Assembly: GCA_944472155.2 (NCBI GenBank)
Contig: OX235272.1
Span: 92,014,020 to 92,078,019, forward strand
Reading direction: 5' to 3'
DNA from: Trichobilharzia szidati
Taxonomy: Eukaryota; Platyhelminthes; Trematoda; Strigeidida; Schistosomatidae
DNA: 64,000 bases
Shown here: positions 55,496-64,000 of the stretch, in pieces
Layout of the letters: each line of letters begins with the position of its first letter
How positions within the stretch are numbered: position 1 is the stretch's first letter
Notes under the pieces: model-generated
Seen by the model: only the letters and a program-made list of their open reading frames with translations
What the model was told of the DNA's origin: nothing
The model's database searches: none
Translations under genes and position numbers: made by a program

Positions 55496-55985
55496 CTAAA
55501 TGCAATAAAGTTATGAGAAAGCAAATTTAAATGTTACTGAAAAAGGTTCAATCTTTGGGAAAGGACCATAGAAAGACACTATTTAATGTTGATAGGAAAT
55601 ATTGCAAGAAACATTTAGGATATTTTATTTGTCATAAGAATGCATTTTTAAATGAACTAGAAACTTGTGTATTTTGTCTGTTTTGCTAACTATAACTTAT
55701 TTGACCTCAGAAACTCACAGTCTGTGATTGAGGCCCTCGTTAGTCTTCGTAATAACAATATCTAATTTCTAATGTGGGAGGTAAACACTGTTATTAAGAA
55801 TACAAATGAGTATTTCTTGTACTTGTAGTCTCTGAGATTTTATACTGGGTACTGGTTTTAAAATGTATCACGAAAAGAAGTGTAACGATGAGGGTAATCA
55901 AAGTTACACTGTGAAGGGTCAATCTCTTGCAAGAATTCTCCAACGGGCTTTACAGTATTAATGTTATTCTATTGGGAATGGAAAT
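55496..55985. other. Nothing recognised
   Basis: No supported feature. Confidence 0.35.
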
Positions 55986-55986
55986 A

Positions 55987-56160
55987 GCAAAAGTGTATTT
56001 CTCGAAGGAAATAAATAAGAAGCATCATAAAAGATTGGTTTGAGTTTCAGGTCAGGCAGTACTGTGTCGAGGGGTCTACTGACAGTTGCTATTCTCCTTG
56101 AACACCCTGGACAAAGAGAAACTAGTATGCATTAAATTCCGCTAAAATTCTATACATTAT
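55987..56160 (-). pseudogene. Duplicate of gene 2 last exon and adjoining intron
   Basis: Minus strand: intron-like GTTTCTCTTTGTCCAG, then (x)CSRRIATVSRPLDTVLPDL... KPIFYDASYLFPSRN, open to a stop near 55960. It matches 48820-48980 including intron sequence (GAGAAACTAGTATGCA), so it is a DNA-level duplication. It could be the last exon of an upstream paralogue or a dead leftover. Confidence 0.55.
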
Positions 56161-56214
56161 ATAAACACTTCATATGAAATGTGATCAAAATTTGACCGAA
56201 TATTTCACAAATAA

Positions 56215-57510
56215 TTGGACGCCGAGCGAGAAGTAGACATTTGTAAAAATTATATTTGTAAAATCTCAGAGAAATTGAAATCAGTAATTCCAATGTTTCC
56301 TAAGTTGGACAAACTGGTCCGAACTTCCTCAGAGAAATTAATCAGTTGAAATTAACATAACAGAAGTTTATATATAAAAAGGACATCTCTTCTCTTTTTA
56401 GAAAACTATGTCCTGTCATATGAGTCATGAAACAGGTATCAACATGTATAATAAACAAAATTGTATGACCCGTGATCAAAATTTGACCTCAGACTTTCTT
56501 CTTATATTAGTCTACTTTTGTTAAACACTTTAAACAGAGTGTACTTTTCATCAGATTACGTTCGACTAAAAGTTCATGGTTGTAGATAATTGCAGACTTA
56601 AAGAAGCTAGAAAACAGATCAGCGATTGAACTGCACTGCATTCGATAGAAATGGGACACAAAATCAACTGTGATAGGACTAAAGTTCTACAGAAAGGTTT
56701 TGGTTTGTGTAGAGAAAGACTGACTGAGGAAACACCACAAATATGGATGAATCACAACAGTTTGAACGGACGTGAAAGCATGATTATTTATTATTTTTAT
56801 TATTTTGATTACAGCTTGATGCCACACCGTATTTTTCAGTACAAGTATGGAATTTTCAGCATGGATATCGGTAGCCCAAATTTTTCAGGCCGACCATAGA
56901 TATCGGGTGTGCGTCGGCAGGGGATCGAACCCTGGACCATGTGCATGGTTGGTGAGAGTCCTAACCACTGTGCCACTGATGTTTGCTGATGCATGGCGAA
57001 TCCTGATTAATAAATAAAAATGGATATGTATCACTAATTAATCATACGTGTCTATATCTTCTTATGGAGAGACTAACAAGTGTTTTACAGCTGTTTACCC
57101 ACACACACATGCACACACACCATTGCGTATTGCATATACACATATATTTTCATATTCAGATATCTACAACCATGAACTTTTAGTCGAACGTAATCTGATG
57201 AAAAGTACACTCTGTTTAAAGTGTTTAACAAAAGTAGACTAATATAAGAAGAAGTCTGAGGTCAAATTTTGATCACGGCTCATACAATTTTGCTTATTAT
57301 ACATGTTGATACCTGTTTCATGACTCATATGATTGGACAAAGTTTTTCAAAAAGCAAGAGATATCCTTTTTATATATGAATCTCTGTTATGTTATTTCGA
57401 TTAATTTCTCTGAAGAAGTTCGGACCAGTTTGTCCAACGTAGGAAACATTGGAATTACTGATTTCAATTTCTCTGAGATTTTACAAATATAATTTTTACA
57501 AATGTTTAAA
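56215..57510. repeat. Large inverted repeat with nested tRNA-like repeat
   Basis: Arms about 56215-56590 and 57163-57510, sharing (as complements) CATGAACTTTTAGTCGAACG, AAAGTGTTTAACAAAAGTAG and TTTTGATCAC. The spacer of about 570 bp holds a family 3b copy (56785-56990). Probably PLE arms, by analogy with the other cassettes and the PLE RT next to it. Confidence 0.7.
56785..56990 (-). mobile_element. Family 3 subtype b repeat
   Basis: CAGCTTGATGCCACACCGTA, GGATATCGGTAGCCCAAATT, GGGGATCGAACCCTGGACC and CTAACCACTGTGCCACTGAT. Close to 28335-28520. Confidence 0.75.
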
Positions 57511-57559
57511 TTAAACACTGTTCAAAATAAAGCGATTATCATTATTATTAATATCATTT

Positions 57560-58060
57560 ATATATGAGATTATAGGACTATTTAACGATATCATTATTTC
57601 TGTTACAGCCTTTTTAACAACAGTTTCAACATAAGACAGGTTGCATGGATTTTGCAATAAATCGTTCTGGATAGTAGTTCTCGACGAGGATTCTCTTGAG
57701 ATTGTCCAGTTCGTCTTCTATGGTATCCAGGGTGCAGATTCTGCGAACTCTGAGGCTGAGTGAATGGGTCAGGTTTCGTTTAGTTTATAGAGGTACCCAA
57801 CTGTGAAAGTTAGTAGGCTGTCCATTCCACGTCGACTTTCTGTAGATAGATCTTTTCAGTGTTCCGTCTTGTTCTCGTCTTGTTAGTTGAACGTCAAGAA
57901 AGGATATTTTGGAGTTAGACTCTTTCTCTGCATCCAGGATACCATAGATGAGGAATTGGACAATCTCAAGAGAATCCTCATCGAGAGTTGCTATCCAGAA
58001 TGATTTATTGCGAAATCCATGAATCCTGGACCGCAAAAGCCGCCAACGCTTAGCGTCCAG
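57560..58060 (-). mobile_element. PLE reverse-transcriptase end fragment
   Basis: Minus frame 57785-58036: SLEIVQFLIYGILDAEKESN, KISFLDVQLTRREQDGTLKR and SIYRKSTWNGQPTNFHSWVP, the block after the PLE RT active site. A duplicated segment (ATTCTCTTGAGATTGTCC at 57689 and its complement at 57960) shows rearrangement. Confidence 0.7.
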
Positions 58061-58525
58061 ATAAAAACTCCTCTACATAAGACAAGTTGATATATTTGCT
58101 GATTTCTCTTAGTAACTATGAAATTAATTAATTTTAACAAACTGCTAATCTCACATATAAACAGCTGACATTTTTTAGCTTGATCTGCTAAACACTTCAG
58201 GGCTACTATAACACAATTTTGTATCAGAATATTTTTTATACGTCAACATATTTCTGATACACTCGGTGGAAATGATCTGGAACTATGTATAAGCACTTTC
58301 AACACTTTAGACATCAGGTGACATAGGAAAAATCAGGTGAATAGGTAATTAAGGCGTTGTGGGCTGTCATCGAATCCCACCTAAGTGTTATTGGACAGAA
58401 CCACTCGGAACTTGAGGAGTTTGTGTTAACAATGATGTTTTCATGATAGAATGAGAAAACTAATTAATTTCACAAGAGTCTTCTGAATTTCATGACATGA
58501 CTAAAAATCGCTTTAAAAGCTAGTA
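58061..58525. other. Nothing recognised
   Basis: No supported feature. Confidence 0.35.
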
Positions 58526-58529
58526 TTTT

Positions 58530-58770
58530 ATGAGTTCGATCATGAAAGAGAACTATTGGAAAACTAGAGAGTACTGGACAGTTGTTTTGGGCTATTTTGG
58601 GGCTCTTTAGCAGCACGTCCATCCGGGGCTTGAACCTGGAACCTTCCTGTTAGAAGGCAAGCTCACTGACCACTTAGCTTGTGGGATCCAATCCAGTGGC
58701 CTGTGAATCCGAACGTCTACCATTCCATTCGGCATCAAATCTGTAGCCAGTCAGACACCCTACAAACGAC
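58530..58770 (-). mobile_element. Family 2 repeat, diverged
   Basis: Minus copy: GAGAGTACTGGACAGTTGTT, TATTTTGGGGCTCTTTAGCA and GGGCTTGAACCTGGAACC (B box). Confidence 0.6.
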
Positions 58771-58983
58771 CACTTTATAATTAAGTATTTTTACCTTAAA
58801 TATGGTAGTCTTGTAAAGCCATGATATAACTACACAAGTATTTAACATCAACAATATAATTAATTCTTAGCTGGGTGGCCTAAAGTTATTCGGATTTTAT
58901 TGAAACATTTGAAACATGACTGGCGCTCAAGTTGAAATAGGTAACAGAAACAATAGAAAATACGGGATTCAGTTGAATCTTAC

Positions 58984-59110
58984 CAGAGAATCATCACTGG
59001 ACACTGTATTCAATAAACCTAAACATATATAATTTTATAAGTTAAAATCACAATATGTATTCATATTGCTTACCTGTCAAAAATAAGACAATGAAAATTT
59101 TAGCCAGCAT
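58984..59110 (-). CDS. Signal-peptide exon pair of a saposin-cluster gene
   Basis: Minus strand: exon 59074-59110 (37 nt, ATG at 59110-59108) ends GACAG|GTAAGC. A 70-nt intron ends TTATTGAATACAG. Exon 58984-59003 (20 nt) ends CTCTG|GTAAGA. Joined they read MLAKIFIVLFLTVSSDDSL, a clear signal peptide. The layout (3n+1 first exon, tiny intron, 3n+2 second exon ending on a codon boundary) duplicates gene 1 exons 1-2. These may start gene 2 or a further paralogue ending at about 55.99 kb. Confidence 0.55.
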
Positions 59111-59119
59111 CGTTTTCTA

Positions 59120-60225
59120 CCTCAATTTCTCCTTATCACTATCAACTATCACCACTAATTAATAACATAATCTGCCATGTTTATATTTGAGTCCTACGCA
59201 AAAAAATTAAAACAATATTTCTAAAAAAATATGTTCTTTGATCAAGTACTTCACAAAAAAAAATAAATAATATTTACTTTGTATATTTAAAAGAAGATAA
59301 TACTTTAGTACAAAAGATTTATTTTTTAAGTTTAATACATTGAACTATGAATCATGAGATATGTACATTGTTATTTGTGATCACTACTAGTTATAAGTTC
59401 AATGTCCAACGGCATTTATTTTTGTTTTCGCGCGGAATTTGTTTGAATGTTTAAAGGGTGAATAACAATGGCATGTATGAATTAGGTGTTTATTGTAGCA
59501 ATGTGATTAAAAAATAAATATCAAAGTTAAGATAAATGACATAAATAAAACTGAATTTTACTATGAATAAAGTAGATATGGTTTGTATTTTTAAAAATAG
59601 CGTTGCATTATACATAGGGAACTGACTCACTATCGTACCAATGTGTAAATTTCCACAAATATACATGATTTCAACAAGCCACTCTTCCGAATAGCATACA
59701 GAAAGCAGACAAAAGATAGGTATCGCAAATACCATGAACGAAAAATGATATTTATATGAATATTGGGGATAAATTCTAAAATTTGCGTGATAAAACTTGA
59801 GAGGAGACACCTTCTCCTTTGAGAATGATTTTGAACCATTCCGGCTAATGATCTTTAGTCATTAATTCTTATGATTCCGAGGACTCTAGCTGGATAGTCG
59901 ACATTTGCCTATTTGAATGTAGCCAACAGTCAAAGATTTCATTCTGGCTAGTGTCATGTGTTTGTCTGACGACCCTTCCTGCTTTTCCAGTCTACCTGCC
60001 ATTTAGATAACACACATTTTCAATGTCTTAAATTAATTTAGACCTAATTTACAAAGTAGAATATAAATAAGTTGAGAAATACTCGGGTTTATAAATTAAA
60101 ATATTGCCTTTAGAAGAGTAATGGTTTGAGAATAAAACCGTTTTTAGTCTGCTTTTGGACTTTTCTTAGTCGTTGTCTTCATGGTGAGTTTAGATGGTTG
60201 ATACACTGAAAGAAACTAACTGTTT
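59120..60225. other. Upstream of the signal-peptide exons; nothing certain
   Basis: A minus frame near 59735-59665 contains MVFAIPIFCLLSVC, signal-like, but has no good splice partner. Otherwise AT-rich. Confidence 0.35.
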
Positions 60226-60229
60226 ACCT

Positions 60230-60885
60230 CTAGGTAGGGAAAGAAATCTTTTGTAATTTCTGTGCTCCAGAATTAGGCAAATTTGCACTTCGAACAATAC
60301 ACAATACGGGAGTGGAAAACCTTCGCACAGCACTCTTAGGTAATGGATATCGTAGAAGGTTTATTGAAAGAAACATGAATAAATAAACCTCACTTAGCCA
60401 AATCATAGTGTCAAAGAAGACACAGTTTATGAGTTTGGTATTCATAGGTGACAGTATTCTTTGAATAATCAGAAATCTACTATCCACGTGGACTTAACGC
60501 TCGTTTTATGTCACAGACTTACAGCAAACATATGAATCGACAATGCATCAAGGATAAACTACCGCTTATGTCTTTTTTTTGAGCTGATTACACTGGACAT
60601 TATTACGCCTTTTTAAGGGGACACGTATATGAACACTACTTGGTTTGGTTGATGAAAAGCGAGCATGAGATGACGAAGCCTTTCGTTTGTGAACACTTTC
60701 TAGAGTCAGGTTATTCAGCTCCACATGATTTAACTTTGGAAGTTATCTACATGGACAAATTCATTCACTCTGAAAGTTTGCGTTTTATCCACTTATCCAT
60801 GGACAAAAACGTAAACTATGTATTTAGAAACGTTTTGTTAAACCCATTTCTTTACATCGGTCATAATAATATTCTTTTTTAATTT
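60230..60885 (+). mobile_element. PLE linker and endonuclease remnant
   Basis: Plus strand: VENLRTALLGNGYRRRFIER (60315-60380; linker) and, from about 60620, RGHVYEHYLVWLMKSEHEMT with HFLESGYSAPHDLTLEVIYM (endonuclease), matching the YIDR-type PLE at 36290-37780. Stops in between. Confidence 0.65.
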
Positions 60886-61069
60886 AGCACCTGAGTTCAT
60901 TTCACTTCACTTTACCTTCTTTATTTTTAGCATCATCGTACTCTTAATTTTATAGACAAAACTTGACCTACTATTTTAAAATGTTGACACTAATTCACTT
61001 ATTTAATAACCTTTAAAGATTTTGTAATTCATCCACTTCAACGCTACCCTCTTAAACATTATGTCAATT

Positions 61070-61818
61070 GTCATTATTCTTATCATGACTAGTAGTTTTA
61101 CCTGAGTACCGACTTAGCACAAATGCGGCCCGCCAAAGACCATCGCAAAAGTGTTATGAGAGGGTAGGTCGTTCTTTCCGTTACCATTAATACAGCCATA
61201 GGGCAGTCCCCCTCGTTCCAATACCAGAACATCTATATCAGGGACACATGCGCATTGGAGCCAGCCCAAACCTGACTCATGGCCGAGATCCCAACCTCCA
61301 ATCCACAGCCCACGGCACAAGACACCACTTCAGACCAGCCTCGGCTAACAGCTGCCCCGCCGCGCCTCATGTTTGGCGGTACGAGTCCTCTGTGGCCACC
61401 CGTTAACCAGTTGTTATTGGTCCCGGCTCTCTCGTCAAGAATCCAACAGATCTTGAACCGCCGATGCCCCGTGCAACGCATAAAGCCGAGGACGGCCCGC
61501 CGCTTCATCAAGACTGAGTTACCGGACACGGATGTTGTCTCATGCAAGTGACAGGTCTTAGCTGAGGCTCGGTTTCCGGCCGATAAGCCCCACCCGGCTG
61601 TCGCCACGCGGAGGCGCCTGCCACATATAACCATAATCCTCATCCCGCCATTTCCCGTGCCCGTTTGATTTTCTTCACGTTGACACTCAGAGCACTGGAT
61701 GGAACTTCGTAGCCAAATGTAGACTTAACAAGAGAAGCCAATATTGGAAAACACACGATGGTCTAAGGATGTCGGTCCTCGAACCTCATGTAGGCCCCTC
61801 CTGATGAGCCAAACATTG

Positions 61819-61856
<38 letters not shown>

Positions 61857-61880
61857 CAGTCATTATTCTTATCATGACTA
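61070..61880 (-). mobile_element. GC-rich insertion headed by 28S rRNA, with 22-bp target duplication
   Basis: Perfect direct repeats of 22 bp (GTCATTATTC...CATGACTA) at 61070-61091 and 61859-61880 bracket a 767-bp insert, much richer in G and C than its surroundings. Read on minus, the insert starts with 38 bp of 28S rRNA (61856-61819, containing CTCTTAAGGTAGCCAAATGC, the region of the R2 target site) and changes to unknown sequence after CATCTAAT. Frames exist (minus 61233-61643, plus 61279-61551) but none is recognisable. Best explained as reverse transcription of an rDNA-borne retroelement transcript (R2/R4-like) or an rRNA chimera. Confidence 0.7.
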
Positions 61881-62215
61881 TATTAACTGAACACTTTTTA
61901 GTGACACCTTAGGCCTTTTTCCGTACAATGGATACGACTATACAGTTTGAAATTGGGGTCGTTGTGAAGAAATATCTCTTCCGATGTAATTATTTAGTAT
62001 TATCAATGAACAATGGAGTGTATTCAACACTATGTTAAACTTCTGAAGAAAATTAGCTGTAACACACAGAAATAGATGAATCGAATATATATAGCTGAAC
62101 TGTTGCTCACTCAGGGGAATTTTGGTGACTATGCAAAATCATTCATAAATATAATTAGCTTGTTATCTGCATCGACTAAAGACGAAGCCAGTCCTGAGAA
62201 TGAATATTTATTTAA
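61881..62215. other. Nothing recognised
   Basis: No supported feature. Confidence 0.35.
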
Positions 62216-62219
62216 TAGT

Positions 62220-63265
62220 CAAAACTTATATGTATTATTATTTCTCCCTTGGGTTTCAAGTGGAACATTGAGCCTCAAAAACATACCTCGACTTTGCTCC
62301 ATTTTGTGCTGTCCTCTTCAGCTGGGTCCACGATTGACCATAATCTCTCATCTCCTCCTACACCACAACACACGATCTCCTCCACGTCACCCTCGTACTG
62401 ACGACTCACTCGTCGCCTCCCATTTGGATTCCACTCGAGCAATGGCCTGGATTGGGCGCGACGTCATTCGACGGACTCCTCAGTGATGTGTGCCTGATCC
62501 ATCTCCGTTTTCTCCTACATATTTGTTGAGTAATCAATCGGCTCTTGCTTGTTGGTTTGTCGCCATCCAGAGTTTCTTGTTGCTGATTGTTTCTGGCTGG
62601 CCGGCCATTCGATCTTCAGTATATAGCCAGCCAGTGAATGTAGCGGCTGTTGATAAAAGTCTGTAATTACTTGTTGGAAATGTTTTTCGTGACGCGCGCG
62701 CGTGCGAAGTTTCTGACCCATATAGAAGAACTAACTGACTGACTTTACATTGGTGTTTAAAATCCAAATGTTGTTCCTTATACTGGTTGAGGAAAGCAGA
62801 AGATATCCAAATTGGTTTCAGATTGATGGAGTCTGGCTTCGACACCTTCGTCCATGTTATTCGTCTGTGGTTGAAACCGTGCTTCCTAGCTAAGTAAGTG
62901 AAGTGTCAAATCTCTCCATTTGATGGTGATTGGTGTTGTTGCTGTTGGTGGTGGTGGCGGTTGGTTATCTTCATCACCTCCGTCTTCCCCATGTTCACCT
63001 GGAGTCCTGTCTTCGCTGCCAGCCAGTCTCTTCAGCTACTTTGTTGGTTTTCGCCTGTAAGTGTTCGAGTTTGTATGACATTAAGCATAAATCATCATCA
63101 TCACCCGAAATGGAGATTTTCAAGTGTCTTCTTATCGGTCCAATGTATTTCTGTCTTCTCACTCCCATGCAAATTCTTGCACATAAAATAGCCCAGCATA
63201 ACTAAGAATACCATCGGTGATAATAGGCAGCCTTGTCTTATATGTATATATGTAAACCCGTACAC
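62220..63265 (-). mobile_element. RTE/SR2-like LINE, RT box to 3' end
   Basis: The terminus at 62235 (TTATTATTTCTCCCTTGGGTTT) leads leftward on minus through the C-terminal block (AAAATCCAAATGTTGTTCCT) to the palm box DDLCLM at about 63080-63100. Frames broken. Confidence 0.75.
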
Positions 63266-63449
63266 TATCTGCCTCCTTTCTAATTACATGTCAAAAGTTT
63301 TGTTTGCACCTATATATGCAGTGAATCATTTAGTCAGCAAAAATCAATAAAACCAGAAACATCGTCTAGAAATGTCAAGGAATCAATTTTTCAATATGAA
63401 TTTAAACTAAACACTTTGTTAGAAGACCTTGTTTATCTCACACGTGCAA

Positions 63450-63585
63450 TACATTTTAGGTTTGTTCATGGGTCAGTGTCCATTAAAGAACCACTGGGAT
63501 CCAGGGAGTACTGTACTATTCCGCAGTATCCACCCACCGGGGTTCGAAGCCAGGACATTCCGGTCATAAAGTAGTATACGTATTT
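63450..63585 (-). mobile_element. Family 2 fragment
   Basis: TCCATTAAAGAACCACTGGG, AGGGAGTACTGTACTATTCC and GGGGTTCGAAGCCAGGACA. The ribozyme part is deleted. Confidence 0.6.
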
Positions 63586-63858
63586 GCTATGCACAATGAT
63601 ATATATGCGTTAAAAGAGGAGTTAAAAGAGTATAAATGGAGTCAGTGGAGATCAAAATTGTAATTTTGAAGTTTGAAGCACTGATAAGAGGTCAAAGCAA
63701 AACTGGGCAAAATGTTGTCATTCTAAGATTGACCCTGATAAGTGTCCTGTGCCATCTATTCGGAAGCAGGATATGATGGTTGACCACAACTTTAATTTTA
63801 GCGCTTTTTTTAAACCCATTTATGGATGGCATGCTCAAATTTATTTAATTCCTTTCCT

Positions 63859-64000
63859 NNNNNNNNNNNNNNNNNNNNNNNNNNNNNNNNNNNNNNNNNN
63901 NNNNNNNNNNNNNNNNNNNNNNNNNNNNNNNNNNNNNNNNNNNNNNNNNNNNNNNNNNNNNNNNNNNNNNNNNNNNNNNNNNNNNNNNNNNNNNNNNNNN
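63859..64000. other. Assembly gap (N run)
   Basis: All bases are N to the end of the window. Confidence 1.

Noticed and set aside
59630..59839. Signal-like frame MVFAIPIFCLLSVC on the minus strand
   Set aside because: No consensus donor at a suitable phase, whereas the pair at 58984-59110 has both splice sites and phase.
61233..61643. 136-codon minus frame in the GC-rich insert
   Set aside because: Overlaps an open plus frame; long chance frames are expected in GC-rich sequence and no motif is present.
1..64000. CRISPR array, operons, ribosome binding sites
   Set aside because: Composition, introns and retroelements show a eukaryotic nuclear genome; no spaced direct-repeat array is present.

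Overview
This is a transposon-saturated, AT-rich piece of a metazoan genome, most likely from a blood fluke (Schistosomatidae; Schistosoma or a close relative). The evidence is the combination of SM-alpha-like repeats carrying hammerhead ribozymes, many Penelope-like elements (PLE) with a GIY-YIG endonuclease, RTE/SR2-type LINE tails, a BEL/Pao integrase remnant and several tRNA-like dispersed repeats. A scaffold gap closes the window at 63859. Almost none of the open reading frames longer than 60 codons is a host gene; most are broken retroelements or chance frames.

Three kinds of host gene can be supported. (1) At 4010-5119 (minus) an uninterrupted PPP-family frame has the whole phosphatase fold but has lost most metal and catalytic residues: a pseudophosphatase. 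(2) On the plus strand a secreted saposin-like protein is split over about nine small exons from 13759 to 37869. The exons (25, 29, 25, 113, 13, 125, 78, 19 and 68 nt) join in frame to about 164 codons, and their introns are filled with transposons. (3) On the minus strand a second saposin-like gene lies at 48744-54772. There is also a duplicate of its last exon (about 55.99-56.11 kb), a pair of signal-peptide exons at 58984-59110, and a third saposin-like pair at 45219-45331 and 42732-42848. Together they suggest a local cluster of microexon-rich saposin-like genes invisible to ORF-based annotation.

The rest is repeats. Family 1 (1.65-2.24, 42.4 and 46.25-46.56 kb) is SM-alpha-like with hammerhead ribozymes, mostly as inverted pairs. 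Family 2 (about 17 copies) has a tRNA-like promoter followed by a diverged hammerhead-like core and also forms fold-back pairs. Family 3 (about 11 copies) is another tRNA-like repeat. Family 4 and a hairpin-headed repeat ('R5') are unclassified. PLE endonuclease fragments recur as roughly 1-kb cassettes bounded by inverted arms (3.05-4.0, 13.9-15.2, 28.6-29.6, 30.2-31.2, 40.55-41.5 kb). At 61070-61880 a GC-rich insertion with a perfect 22-bp target duplication starts with 28S rRNA sequence, as expected for an rDNA-type retroelement transcript inserted outside rDNA.

Layout: 0.7-3 kb LINE and family 1; 3-5.1 kb PLE cassette plus pseudophosphatase; 5.6-13.3 kb repeats, microsatellites and LINE tails; 13.7-37.9 kb saposin-like gene 1 with transposon-filled introns; 39-41.5 kb BEL/Pao and PLE; 42.4-59.1 kb saposin-like loci on the minus strand with repeats; 60.2-63.8 kb PLE, the 28S-headed insertion and a LINE. 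All gene models are inferred from splice signals, phase and motifs by eye.
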